Source: an uncultured Anaerolineaceae bacterium (lineage in GTDB: Bacteria; Chloroflexota; Anaerolineae; Anaerolineales; Anaerolineaceae). From it: a stretch of DNA of 17,885 nt. Each line of letters opens with the position of its first letter. The stretch's first letter is position 1. The notes under the pieces are model-generated. The model ran no database searches. It saw only the letters and a program-made list of their open reading frames with translations, and was not told where the DNA came from. Positions 7,128 to 16,544 of this stretch are shown here, piece by piece. Made by a program: the position numbers and the translations under genes. Location of the stretch: NCBI GenBank assembly GCA_937907495.1, contig CALESS010000151.1, forward strand, positions 1 to 17,885. The letters run 5' to 3'.

Positions 7128-8285
7128 ATGCGACCTGTTGCTGTGTTAGGAATTGGACAGACCAAAATCGAAGAACAATGGGAGAAATCCCTGCGCGAGC
7201 TTGCCGGGGATGCCATCCTGGCCGCCATGCAAGATTCCGGTGTGCAGACCGCAGATGCCCTGTATCTCGGCAATATGATTTCCGGTTCGGCCAGCCATCA
7301 ACAACACCTGGGGGCGTACCTAGCCGATTGGGTGGGTTTGCGCTTTGCCGAAGCCGTGCGCGTGGAAGCAGCCTGCAGCTCCGGCGCGGCAGCCTTTCGC
7401 TCTGCGCTCATGGCGGTGGCTTCGGGGGAAGTGGATGTCGCCATTGCTGCCGGGGTGGAGAAGATGACCGATTCACCCGCCGGGGAGATTACCGCTCAGC
7501 TTGCGACCGCCGCAGATGCCGATTATGAGTTGGATATGGGTCTTTCCTTTATTGCCCTGAATGCACTCGTCATGCGCCGCTACATGGAAGAATATGGCTG
7601 GGACAAGATCAGCTTTGCCCCTTTCTCCATTAACGCCCATGCCAACGCTGTTCACAATCCCTATGCCCGCTTTCACCAGCCCATCACCGAGGAGCAATTT
7701 CGCAAATCCCCCATGGTGGCGGATCCGATTTGTGTCATGGATGCCTCTCCCATGGGCGATGGTGCAGCGGCTGCCATCCTGGTACCTGCCGATCAGGTTC
7801 GCTCCATCCCCGGTCGTCCCCGCATTCGGGTCATCGGCTCCGGAGCCGCCACTGACTCGATCGCTATCCATGGCCGGCGCGACCCACTCTGGCTGCGAGC
7901 CGCGGAACTTTCCGCCCGGGCTGCCTACAACCAGGCTGGCCTCACCCCGGCAGATATTGACCTTTTTGAATTACACGATGCCTTTACAATCATGGCAGCC
8001 CTTTCCCTGGAGGCCGCCGGCTTTGCCGAACGCGGCCAGGCTCCCCGCCTGGCCCTGGATGGAGAGATTTTACCCACCGGCCGCATTCCGATTTGCACGC
8101 TGGGCGGTTTGAAAGCCCGCGGCCACCCCGTCGGTGCGACTGGAATGTACCAAATTGTTGAAGTCACCCGCCAGTTACGCGGCGAGGCCGGTGAAGCACA
8201 GGTGCCCAATGCCCGCATCGGTATGGCCCAAAACATCGGCGGGTCAGGCTCCAACATCCTGGCTCACATCTTACAGGCAGATTAG
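7128..8285 (+). CDS. Thiolase-superfamily acyltransferase (SCP-x/archaeal type)
   Basis: A 385-residue cytoplasmic thiolase-fold protein of the group named acetyl-CoA acetyltransferase or thiolase domain-containing protein, which makes or breaks beta-ketoacyl-CoA bonds. The nucleophilic Cys is in EAACSSGAAAF (C83), the ELHDAF motif is at 281-286, and the catalytic His is in GGLKARGHPVGATG (H333). The C-terminus reads AQNIGGSGSN, where classical thiolases have CxG, and ELHDAF lacks the Cys of the SCP2-thiolase HDCF motif, so a second catalytic Cys is not obvious. The ATG at 7128 follows AAAGGA; the open frame back to 7056 crosses the promoter and was rejected. Archaeal-type relatives usually work with a DUF35 partner, and none is in this window. 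A strong terminator follows. Confidence 0.9.
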   Translation: MRPVAVLGIGQTKIEEQWEKSLRELAGDAILAAMQDSGVQTADALYLGNMISGSASHQQHLGAYLADWVGLRFAEAVRVEAACSSGAAAFRSALMAVASGEVDVAIAAGVEKMTDSPAGEITAQLATAADADYELDMGLSFIALNALVMRRYMEEYGWDKISFAPFSINAHANAVHNPYARFHQPITEEQFRKSPMVADPICVMDASPMGDGAAAAILVPADQVRSIPGRPRIRVIGSGAATDSIAIHGRRDPLWLRAAELSARAAYNQAGLTPADIDLFELHDAFTIMAALSLEAAGFAERGQAPRLALDGEILPTGRIPICTLGGLKARGHPVGATGMYQIVEVTRQLRGEAGEAQVPNARIGMAQNIGGSGSNILAHILQAD

Positions 8286-8297
8286 CTTCTAGAACTA

Positions 8298-8333
8298 AAA
8301 ACACCGGGTGATGGATCAATCGCCCGGTGTTTT
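8298..8333. terminator. Bidirectional intrinsic terminator between convergent units
   Basis: An 11-base-pair perfect stem (8298-8308 with 8323-8333; AAAACACCGGG/CCCGGTGTTTT) extends by four further pairs, including one G-T wobble, to a six-base loop. On + it is followed by GTCTTTTCGTTTTTT after the thiolase stop; on - by a T-run starting within the stem. It can end transcription from both the thiolase and the long minus-strand operon. Confidence 0.88.
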
Positions 8334-8432
8334 GTCTTTTCGTTTTTTCAATATGATGAAGGCCGCAATCAGGATGCATAATCCAACCGATGCACAGCCC
8401 CCCATCAGAAAGAAGATTTGCTCAAAGCTCAT
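8316..8432 (-). CDS. Small single-helix membrane protein, 38 residues
   Basis: A 38-codon frame starts 22 bases after the stop of the C25-like gene on the same strand. It encodes a short N-terminus (MSFEQ), one strongly hydrophobic segment at about residues 6-28 (with two Cys), and a basic tail KKRKDKTPGD, so an inner-membrane peptide with its C-terminus in the cytoplasm is predicted. The stop codon lies in the loop of the terminator hairpin, so the last codons form one stem arm. The Shine-Dalgarno site is weak (GAGCGG directly before the ATG), which lowers confidence. I do not recognise the family. Position and strand make it the last gene of the TPR-protease operon, perhaps a membrane partner of it. 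Confidence 0.5.
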   Translation of the reverse strand: MSFEQIFFLMGGCASVGLCILIAAFIILKKRKDKTPGD

Positions 8433-8454
8433 CCGCTCATTGTAGCATACCTTG

Positions 8455-11088
8455 TTAGCGGCTGAGCGCCATCTTCACCACTTTTCCCCTGGCGTTGAAG
8501 GTCAGCCGGGCAAAGCGATGGTGCCGGTTCACGCCGATCTGCACCTGCTTGGTCACCGTTACGACCATCCGCTCGGTGCCAGTCCCCGGGTTTATCTTAT
8601 CCACACTGGCGGTCTCGGCCTTCTCCATCCGCCGCCCGGCATGCGTCAGGTGCTGCCGAGTTACGCTGATATCCTCTGCGGAGAAACCGGGCAGGTAAGG
8701 CTCCACCACCCGCTTTACGACTTGCATCGTCTCGCTGGATAAATCCATCTCCACCAGGTCACCATCCGGCTTGTCACATACCGTGGCAACTTTCGCATGG
8801 CTGCGGAAGCGCGGCAAACTTCGGCTGCCCTTCTGGTATCCGAGCAGGCTCACCAGGGGATCACCATAAAGGATGAACGAAATCAGGGTCTTTTGATCCT
8901 CACCATCCAGGAAGCTCTGCCGGCGGCTCATCTCCCGCACCAGGTCTATCTTGGCCTGCATCAGCGCTTCGCCCACCGTTAGCCCATCTTGCAAGTGCTT
9001 CCAGAACAGGCCGCCCAGCAGATCCGCCCCAATCAATGGGGCAGCCACCGAGCCATACGCCACACAGGTGGAGCCAACGACTGCCTGTGACCCAATCGAA
9101 AGGAACCGCAAGCTGATTGCTTCCGCCTCCCGCTTTCCGCTGACCAGGCCGCCATAACAGGCCTCGCTGAAGACCACTTTCGGTGCTGAACCGTTCTTAA
9201 TCAAATTGTGCGGGCTGAGGGCAACCGGGTAATCATTTCCTGCTGTACCCGCATCCATCGGATCCCGTTGGCCGAACCATTCTGCGCCATCCTCCAACCC
9301 GTGCAGGTTGAAATATCCGATCAAAGCCGAGCTGACGTCTTCCGGGTCCACGGTTTCTGTTCCCTCGGGCGGGCAGGCGATGAGCGTGCGTTTCAATCCA
9401 TTCAGCCGGAACACCTCTTGCGAGGATCGCTGCCAGGCCGCGGCCGTCAGACCGAAAGGCTGGCGGGGTTTGCTCTTGGCTTTTTTGGGTTGAATTTGCT
9501 GCAGCCAGCTCCAGGGTAATCTCCACCAGCGCACAGGCTGATAGGTTTGGGCGGAATGGAACCGGGCAGCTTTCCGTAATTGCTCAATTAATAAGCCCGC
9601 ATCCGGGCCGACCTCGCCAGGCAGGCGGCCTACCGGCCATTCCGGCACAAAGTAATTGGAATCCAGGGTCGCGTATGGGTTATCGGAATTCACTTCTGCA
9701 TCGCTGTCATCCGTCGGGTTGGGTAATTTATGGAACGGAACAACTTCATCACCGCCAACGATCACCACCGCTCCAATCCGCTGACCCTTCCGGCCCAGGG
9801 CCTGGTCCAAGTCCACCAGGGCCAGTTTCAACTTCCAGGGGTCAATACCATCCACTGCTTTCAATCCCAGCCGGCCGGTCATCAAAGCATCATCCGGGAA
9901 ATATACAAGGCTGCCCCATCCGGGCCGCCTTGCGACCGCGGCAGCCAGTTTCTTCATTTCCTGTTCCAGGGCGGAGGCCGTCTGCGGTCCATATTGTTGC
10001 TCCAAACCTGTGCGGGTGGAAAAGAGCACATACAAGGGGAAGCGTCCATCCACCTTGCCCAGGGCGGGCTTTTTCATTTTCTTGGCCAATTTTTCAAAAG
10101 ATTCTTCCGCCGCGCGCGTCACTTCATCCGTCTGGAGTCCGGCACGGATGCGGGCGGCCTTGCTCTCGATCATTTGCGTGCCTTCCGCTTCGGTCATCCC
10201 GGCATATTGAAGGGAAGCTGTCCCTTCTTCTGCCATCCCGCCATCTACCGCAGTAGCCAGTGGGCTGGATTTCCCATCCACCAGCCGGTTCAGACCAAGC
10301 GGGCCGGCTACTTCAGCAGGAATTACCAGCTCGAATTTGGCTTCCATGCGCTCCGGCCAAAGAGAGCGGTAGCGGTGCGTCTTTCCCCACAGTCGGATGG
10401 CTGCCTGTCCGGCGGAATCCCGCGCCACGCATTGGTGGATAAAAGCCACGGCGCGCGCTTCATCCCCCAGTTCCATTTGTGCCTCTGCCAGGGCCAATAA
10501 GAAAATCAACGTCTCCGGCCAACGCTCCTTGTAGATGGATGCCAGGCGGTTCACCGTTCGCAGGTCTCCTGCCGCCCGGGTGATGCGCAAATGCAGCACC
10601 GCCGCCAGCAGCAAATCCGCCCTCTCGCCCAGTACTATGTGGACTTCGTTGCCCGCCTGTTCCAGTTCACCTTGCCCGAAGTAACGGTAGGCGTTCCCCA
10701 GGTGAATGGCCCACTGTGGCAGCTTGGGCTCTGGAATGCCACTCCCCAGGGCGGAAACCAGCGCCCAGGTTTCGGCGGCTTTTTCCGGCTGACCGCTCTT
10801 CAAGTATTCATCCGCCAGGCTGGTTTGGGCCGGCACAAATTCCGGATCCATCCGGCAAAGCTCTTCCAGCAGGCCGATCGCCGCCCCGCTCCGGCCCTCC
10901 CCGGCCTGGGCCTTGGCCAGGCGCAACCGCACATCCAGGTCACCCGGGTATACAGCCAGCCAGAGCAAGGATCCTTGCCGTGCGAACCGCCAGGATTTCA
11001 CCTGCAAGGCGGTATCCAACAGGGTTAAGAAAGATTTGCGGTCATAACCGCCACTCAGGCCAATGGATTGATAATTAATGTTGTCCAT
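8455..11088 (-). CDS. TPR plus peptidase C25-like (gingipain/caspase-fold) cytosolic protein
   Basis: An 877-residue protein without signal peptide or membrane segment. Residues about 10-240 are TPR-like helical repeats (LRLAKAQAGEGRSGAAIGLLEEL, LADEYLKSGQPEKAAETW). From about 345 to 750 it matches the peptidase C25 fold: AVVIVGGDEVVPF, DNPYATLDSNYFVPEWPVGRLPG (469-491), the catalytic His in YFNLHGLEDGAEW (H596), the catalytic Cys in VVFSEACYGG (C644), and the closing ILYGDPLVSLLG (740-750). These belong to clan CD, the caspase/gingipain fold, so a Cys endopeptidase is predicted; specificity is unknown. A C-terminal domain of about 120 residues is unassigned. The ATG at 11088 overlaps the giant TPR gene by 14 bases; its Shine-Dalgarno site AGGAGGT is strong but 12 bases away. 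Known C25 gingipains are secreted; this one appears cytosolic. Confidence 0.85.
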   Translation of the reverse strand: MDNINYQSIGLSGGYDRKSFLTLLDTALQVKSWRFARQGSLLWLAVYPGDLDVRLRLAKAQAGEGRSGAAIGLLEELCRMDPEFVPAQTSLADEYLKSGQPEKAAETWALVSALGSGIPEPKLPQWAIHLGNAYRYFGQGELEQAGNEVHIVLGERADLLLAAVLHLRITRAAGDLRTVNRLASIYKERWPETLIFLLALAEAQMELGDEARAVAFIHQCVARDSAGQAAIRLWGKTHRYRSLWPERMEAKFELVIPAEVAGPLGLNRLVDGKSSPLATAVDGGMAEEGTASLQYAGMTEAEGTQMIESKAARIRAGLQTDEVTRAAEESFEKLAKKMKKPALGKVDGRFPLYVLFSTRTGLEQQYGPQTASALEQEMKKLAAAVARRPGWGSLVYFPDDALMTGRLGLKAVDGIDPWKLKLALVDLDQALGRKGQRIGAVVIVGGDEVVPFHKLPNPTDDSDAEVNSDNPYATLDSNYFVPEWPVGRLPGEVGPDAGLLIEQLRKAARFHSAQTYQPVRWWRLPWSWLQQIQPKKAKSKPRQPFGLTAAAWQRSSQEVFRLNGLKRTLIACPPEGTETVDPEDVSSALIGYFNLHGLEDGAEWFGQRDPMDAGTAGNDYPVALSPHNLIKNGSAPKVVFSEACYGGLVSGKREAEAISLRFLSIGSQAVVGSTCVAYGSVAAPLIGADLLGGLFWKHLQDGLTVGEALMQAKIDLVREMSRRQSFLDGEDQKTLISFILYGDPLVSLLGYQKGSRSLPRFRSHAKVATVCDKPDGDLVEMDLSSETMQVVKRVVEPYLPGFSAEDISVTRQHLTHAGRRMEKAETASVDKINPGTGTERMVVTVTKQVQIGVNRHHRFARLTFNARGKVVKMALSR

Positions 11089-14000
11089 AGGAGAACTTGA
11101 CCTCCTGCGATTCATAGACCAGGTTTAAGGCTGCTACTGCGCCTAACTGGCGTTGGATATTGACATCCCCGGGGGCTAATTCTGCCGCCCGCCGGAACAT
11201 GGCTTCGGAAGCCCGATAATCTTTTGCTTCCCGCAACACGGCCCCGGCCGCCAGGTACGGCCGATGATCCTGTGGAGAGTGCATGATGGCCTGTTGATAC
11301 ATTTGCATTGCAGCCTGGAATTCCCGCCGCGCCTGGTACACCCGTCCAAGCTCCATCAAGGCATCAATGGAGTGATCCGGGCTAGTCGTGGCAAGTTTCA
11401 GGTAGATGACGGCCTGGTCCAACTGCCCGGCTTTGTGTAGCAGCCGCCCCAGCAGCAAGTTGGTCTCCGGGTCCTCCGGGTTGATTTCCAAAGCCTTGCG
11501 AACAGATTTTTCCGCCGCAGCCAGGTCCCCACAATCAGCCTGTACCTGGGCCAGCAGGCTCAAAGCCTCCACGGAACCAGGTTTCTCGTTCACGAGCCGC
11601 CCCAGCACGGGCAGCGCTGCCTTCGCCCCATGGATTCTGCGGATCAACCGGGCTTCTTCATAGACCAAAGCGTCGCTTTGCACCACATTCGCCAGGGATT
11701 TTTCGATCAGGGCCAACCCCTCGGCTGGTTTGCCACGTTTTTCCAGCACCTGCGCCAGGAACAACACCACTTTTTCATCCCGGTTGGTGATTTTGTAAGC
11801 GTCCTGCCCGTAAGCAAACCCCCACTCCAACTTACCCATCGCCAGGGCAATTTCTCCGCTGAGGATCAGAGGCAGTGTATCTTCCGGCAGCAAATCAGCC
11901 GCCTTACCGGCGCACTCCAACGCCTCACTATATTCCCCCGTTCCCTGCAACGCCCGGGATAGCTCCAGCCAAATTTCCGGATGCTGGGTGGTAATCTCTG
12001 CCGCCCGCTTGAGAACACTTACAGCCTTGGGATACAGTTTGTTGAGGTTGTAGGCTCTTCCCAATGCCAGGATGAACCCCAGCCGTTTCGGTTCCAGCGC
12101 TACAGCCTGTTCCCAGTGCGAAAGGGCAGCCCGGCTGGCATTTACCTGATCGGCCATTTCCGCCGCCCAGGCATGCCATTCGGCTTCGTCTTGCCAGATT
12201 TGCAATGCGTTCTCCAGCGCTCCCAGGGCAATCGTCCAATCCTGGTTTCGCCCGGCAATCAACGCCAGCACCCCCAGGTGAACCGGGTCAGATGGGTTAA
12301 TTTCTGCCAGGTGTTGCGCGGTTTGTTGCGCCGCAGGTGCATCCGCCGCCATTTGTGCCAGCGCCAACTCTGCCAGCACGTCAGGCTGGTGCGGATATTG
12401 CCCGGAAAGGTCTTGCACACCTTCCAGGTTATTGTTTCTCCGCAGGGCAGCCATCACCGCCACCGTATCGGCGGAATTATCCGCCACGCTTGCCAGCTCT
12501 GCAATTTGCTCCAAACCCTCCTGGAATGCCAGCCGGCCGCGCCTAAACCAGCGCAAGTTCTCATGCTGATAGCTTTCCAGCCCGGCTTTCTGCATGGCAA
12601 GTTCAAATTGATTTCTTCGCTCTTCTGAAAGTGCGCCAATCCCCGGTGCGTGGCTGCTGATGTTGATCTCTTGATACAACCGTTGTTGCTCGGCACATAC
12701 GGTGAGCACTTTCGCCAGTTTCAATTGTGCCTCTGCATCTCCTAGCACTCGCACGCATTCCTCTGCCAGTTCCAGCGCAACTTCCCAGCGGCGCAAATCG
12801 AGCGCCAGGTCTGCCAGGCGCAGTAAATCCCCACGCTGTACCAGGTGGATCATTAATTCAGTCTGCGGAATCTGCCAGCTACCCAGGATTTCCTTGCGCT
12901 CCCGATATTCCAGGAACAACCGATCGAACAGGCTGTTGGCTGCCACCCAATCGAATTTTCGATTGAGCTGCCGCACCTGCAATATCCGCAGCCTGAAATC
13001 ATGGGGATAATCAATCATCGCAGTCCGTAACAACTGGTCTGCCGTGGCTTCATAACCGCCCTGGTAGGCGTTTTCAATTTGCAGCCCCTTGAACTCTGGG
13101 TTGGCGTTGTTCAGGCCCTCCAACAAAGTTGTGCTTCGTTCCAGGTCGTGTTTTGCCAGGGCAAATTCAACCGCCAGGTAAACCGCTGGAAGGTGATTTT
13201 CCATCTGCTGGAGCGCCAATTCCAGGTGCTGCTCGGCAAGGTCAATTTCGTTCAACCGCTGATAGATCAGGGCTTTCCGCAGGCTGATCATTCCCAGGCG
13301 GTTGGCGCTATTGAGCCATTCCCCCCGCATCCACCCGGAATTCACCAGCAGTTGCCAGCGGCCAATCTCCCCGGTGCGGTGTCCGTTTTCCCAAATTTCC
13401 AATGCCCGATCCAGGCTGGTGATGGCTTGCGTCCAGTTCCCCAACCCGCACAACAAGTCCGCCAGCAGCACCTGCAAAATACCATCCGTGGGGATGGCGC
13501 TGGTCACCCGCAGGCAGTTCTCGACAGCCATTTCCAATCTTCCCAGGCGGAAATTGAGACAGGTCATTTCCAGCAGGAAACTGGTGGTCACCTCCCCGCT
13601 GTTCTCTGCTGCCAGGTCCAGGCAGGCCATGGCTGCGGTCTGATCTTGCATTCGCAAATAAGTCAACGCGGCCAGCCGGTACTGATCATGTTTGAGATCG
13701 CTCAATGCCAGCAGGGTTTGCAACGAGAATTGAGCCGCGGCCAGGTCACCATTTTCGACTTCCATCCCGGCCCGTTTAAGCCACAGGTCGGCCCGTTCCG
13801 GTGCCATTTGTGTGAGCACCTGCATGGCGGTGATCGCCTCAGCCGTCTCATCCGCCTGCATCATTAGTTCGGCAAACCAGAGTAAGTTTTCTTCATCATT
13901 TGCAGCCATTTTTAAGGTCAGCCGGGCTCGCTGCAGGCCTTCCACTTTCTGGTGTGCTTGAATGGTAGCCTCCGCCAGCAGACGATGCAGGCTGATCATC

Positions 14001-16501
14001 TGCGGTTGAATCAAGATGGCATCCTGCAGCGCGGAAAGCGCCAGGTCCACCTTTCCGGTGCGTAGGGCTGCCAACCCCAACCCCGCCAGCAGTCTCCAGA
14101 TCCCGGCATTCCCCTGCGATGGATTGTTTTCGCTCAATCGGCTGAACGTATCATAAGCGGCCTGGTTTTCTCCCCTCGCCAGTTGGATTTCTCCCTCCAG
14201 GATCATTCCCAATTCGTGATCTGGCATCCAGGTCAAAACGGTTTCCACCACTTGGGTTGCCCGTTCCACCGCCTTCTGGTTCTCCGCACAAACTGGCGTG
14301 CCCAGGGGGATGCCTTCCATCAAGGTTTCTGCCAGCAGCGTATAGCGTTCCACCTCAGGTTTTTCGGTCAGCAGGGATATTTCAAGTGCTTGTAATGCGG
14401 TTGAGCGGTCCCCTAATTCCAGGCAAATTCTGGCATGGATAAACGCCAGTTCAGGGTTCTCCGGCCAGCCCTGCCGGGCAGCGAGAACCACCGCCTGCGC
14501 CTCGCTCAGGTGCCCCAACGAAAACAAAATATTGCTGAGTTGAATGGCAGCCTGTTCGGAATCCGGCTTTAATTGGGCGGCTTTACGGAACGCCGGCAGG
14601 GCTTCCACCTGTAAACCCGCTTCCAGGCAGGTTTCTCCCAATCCCAGGTAAATCTCCACGGAGTCCATAACGGAAAGGGCGGCGGCCCGCAGTGTTTCCA
14701 ACACTTTTTGGCTGTCGCCAATACTGCGATAGGCTTCTGCCAGGTCCAACCAGGCTTGGGTGGATTCTGGACAAATAGCAGCCGCCTTAATCAATACTGG
14801 CACAGCCGCCTGGGGTTGACCGCTCTTCAAAAGCGCTCTCCCCAGCATTCCATTGGCCATGCCATGGTTTTCATCCCGCTCCAACACCCTCTCACACAAT
14901 TCGACTGCCAGGCTATAATCCCTGGCCTCCAGCGAGGCTTGAGATAACCCCAGCCAATCATCCACCTCCGGGGTTAAAGCCAGCTCCAGGGTGCGTTTCC
15001 AGGCAGAATAGGCTTCCAGCCAGCGTTGAGTTGCATTCAACAATTTGGCCTGCCCGCGCTGTAACCCCACGGAAGCCGGGTGAAGGCTTGCCAGCACTGC
15101 CGCCACTTCCAGGGCGGCCTCCAGGTCTCCCCGTTTTTGCAGCAGGTCAATCAACACGCCCGCCAATACCTCATTCCCCGGTTTTTGCAGCAATGCCGCC
15201 CGGGCGAATGAAATCGCTTCCTCTTCCAATCCCAGGTCAATAAAAGCCACGGTAAACCGCTCGGGTTTCCATTCGGTGGCATAGAGAAAGTCTTGCCGGA
15301 GCGGATCATTTATCAGATCCTCCAACCATTTTTCCAGGGCTTCTTTTGCGACCGCCTGCCCGGCAGCCAGGCTACCATTGCGTCCCAATTCCTCTGCCCG
15401 CAACATATTTGCCAGGGGATGTTGGTTGACGGTCTCGCTCTCAGCCCATTCCAGCGGCGGTTGCCAGCCCGCACCCGGCCACAACATCAAATCGCTGCTG
15501 GTGGCTTCATCGCCGGCGCTCAGAGAGTGGGCAAGCGCAGCGTGATTCTGGGCCTGGTCGTTCTTTCCGCCCTGGAGGGAAACACCCGCCAGTTGGATAT
15601 GGATGCCTGCCAGCCATGTCTTTGAAAGTCGTTGCACCTGCAGGAAGGTTTGCTCTGCTTCTTCCACCTGTCCATTCAACTGGTAGAGTTCAGCCAGGTG
15701 TTGCAATTCCAGGGCTTGTCTCAACACCTCATCAACAACTCGTTGGGCCGGGCCTGCCAGGGGAGTGTTTTTCTCCACCAGGGGCATTGTGCTGGCTAAC
15801 AATTCTCGGCTGATTTCCATTACCAGCTCGGCCTCCCCTGCCAGGCTCAACTCCCGCAACCAGGCTGTCTGATGAACTGGGGATACCTTCCGCATCAGCA
15901 AGGTGAACAGGCGGGCTTGTTCGCTTTCCTCCAGCGGGTTGGAAAGCAGGATGTGTGAAACCCATCTTGCACCCGGTTGTAATTTTTGACGCGGCACAAG
16001 CGTCTGGCACAACTCCAGCCCATCCGGCACCATCTGAAAGAGACAGGCCAGCGGGGTCTTCCAAATTTCATACGCCAGCCCGGGTTTTGCACTTAATTCA
16101 CCCTGGGTCAATTCATTCACCAACCCGTGCCAGCCCTTTGTCATCCGGTATCGTTCGCGCAAGGCAAGGGCCAGCAATCCAGCTTCCTCCAGGTTAGCGG
16201 GAGCTGTCAGGGTCTTGTGAGTGAATTCGTATATTTGCAGCGCACTGGCGCGCAATGCCACCGGGATCGGGCGCAACTCTGCTTCTCTCAATTCCGCCGC
16301 CCGCAATGGGTTATCCATGGCAGCTAATGCCAGGTCCGCAACACTTCCGGCTTCTCCGCGTTGGAAAACCTCCTCCAGAAACCCATCCTGCTGCATCGCC
16401 CCGATGACCAGTGGCTCATGGATAAAAGCCCGTACCAGCATTCGGGCTTTCTCCGTGGAAATCTTATTCTGAAGACTTAACATCCATTCAACTGGTTGCA
16501 T
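11075..16501 (-). CDS. Giant tetratricopeptide repeat protein, 1808 residues
   Basis: An uninterrupted 1808-residue frame made almost wholly of TPR helical hairpins, a protein-protein interaction scaffold. The first 240 or so residues are helical but poorly repeat-like (beginning MQPVEWMLSLQNKIS). From there to the end repeats with the TPR pattern recur, for example AEKSVRKALEINPEDPETNLLLGRLLHKAG and AIMHSPQDHRPYLAAGAVLREAKDY near the C-terminus. There is no signal peptide, membrane segment or recognisable enzymatic domain, so it is probably cytoplasmic. The ATG at 16501 follows AAGGAG with five-base spacing. It starts 43 bases after the small two-helix gene and ends inside the start of the C25-like gene, so all three are likely one operon. 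It may hold or restrain the protease or receive a signal from the membrane protein; this is inference. Confidence 0.93.
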   Translation of the reverse strand: MQPVEWMLSLQNKISTEKARMLVRAFIHEPLVIGAMQQDGFLEEVFQRGEAGSVADLALAAMDNPLRAAELREAELRPIPVALRASALQIYEFTHKTLTAPANLEEAGLLALALRERYRMTKGWHGLVNELTQGELSAKPGLAYEIWKTPLACLFQMVPDGLELCQTLVPRQKLQPGARWVSHILLSNPLEESEQARLFTLLMRKVSPVHQTAWLRELSLAGEAELVMEISRELLASTMPLVEKNTPLAGPAQRVVDEVLRQALELQHLAELYQLNGQVEEAEQTFLQVQRLSKTWLAGIHIQLAGVSLQGGKNDQAQNHAALAHSLSAGDEATSSDLMLWPGAGWQPPLEWAESETVNQHPLANMLRAEELGRNGSLAAGQAVAKEALEKWLEDLINDPLRQDFLYATEWKPERFTVAFIDLGLEEEAISFARAALLQKPGNEVLAGVLIDLLQKRGDLEAALEVAAVLASLHPASVGLQRGQAKLLNATQRWLEAYSAWKRTLELALTPEVDDWLGLSQASLEARDYSLAVELCERVLERDENHGMANGMLGRALLKSGQPQAAVPVLIKAAAICPESTQAWLDLAEAYRSIGDSQKVLETLRAAALSVMDSVEIYLGLGETCLEAGLQVEALPAFRKAAQLKPDSEQAAIQLSNILFSLGHLSEAQAVVLAARQGWPENPELAFIHARICLELGDRSTALQALEISLLTEKPEVERYTLLAETLMEGIPLGTPVCAENQKAVERATQVVETVLTWMPDHELGMILEGEIQLARGENQAAYDTFSRLSENNPSQGNAGIWRLLAGLGLAALRTGKVDLALSALQDAILIQPQMISLHRLLAEATIQAHQKVEGLQRARLTLKMAANDEENLLWFAELMMQADETAEAITAMQVLTQMAPERADLWLKRAGMEVENGDLAAAQFSLQTLLALSDLKHDQYRLAALTYLRMQDQTAAMACLDLAAENSGEVTTSFLLEMTCLNFRLGRLEMAVENCLRVTSAIPTDGILQVLLADLLCGLGNWTQAITSLDRALEIWENGHRTGEIGRWQLLVNSGWMRGEWLNSANRLGMISLRKALIYQRLNEIDLAEQHLELALQQMENHLPAVYLAVEFALAKHDLERSTTLLEGLNNANPEFKGLQIENAYQGGYEATADQLLRTAMIDYPHDFRLRILQVRQLNRKFDWVAANSLFDRLFLEYRERKEILGSWQIPQTELMIHLVQRGDLLRLADLALDLRRWEVALELAEECVRVLGDAEAQLKLAKVLTVCAEQQRLYQEINISSHAPGIGALSEERRNQFELAMQKAGLESYQHENLRWFRRGRLAFQEGLEQIAELASVADNSADTVAVMAALRRNNNLEGVQDLSGQYPHQPDVLAELALAQMAADAPAAQQTAQHLAEINPSDPVHLGVLALIAGRNQDWTIALGALENALQIWQDEAEWHAWAAEMADQVNASRAALSHWEQAVALEPKRLGFILALGRAYNLNKLYPKAVSVLKRAAEITTQHPEIWLELSRALQGTGEYSEALECAGKAADLLPEDTLPLILSGEIALAMGKLEWGFAYGQDAYKITNRDEKVVLFLAQVLEKRGKPAEGLALIEKSLANVVQSDALVYEEARLIRRIHGAKAALPVLGRLVNEKPGSVEALSLLAQVQADCGDLAAAEKSVRKALEINPEDPETNLLLGRLLHKAGQLDQAVIYLKLATTSPDHSIDALMELGRVYQARREFQAAMQMYQQAIMHSPQDHRPYLAAGAVLREAKDYRASEAMFRRAAELAPGDVNIQRQLGAVAALNLVYESQEVKFSYGQH

Positions 16502-16544
16502 GGTAACTCCTTGGACGGCTGACTCTGGCTGTGGTGGGTCGGGT

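Noticed and set aside
9730..10500. 256-codon open frame on + within the C25-like gene
   Set aside because: Shadow frame of a high-GC gene with intact catalytic motifs on the other strand.
11089..11115. Start of the C25-like protein at the ATG at 11115
   Set aside because: No ribosome site precedes it and it adds only an Arg/Ser stretch; AGGAGGT points to the ATG at 11088, though its spacing is long.
13079..13867. 262-codon open frame on + within the giant TPR gene
   Set aside because: Gln/His/Pro-rich composition typical of antisense TPR coding; the 1808-residue frame is uninterrupted.
11075..16501. The repeats of the giant gene as a DNA repeat or CRISPR-like array
   Set aside because: The repetition is at protein level (TPR pattern) with diverged DNA; there are no regularly spaced identical units.
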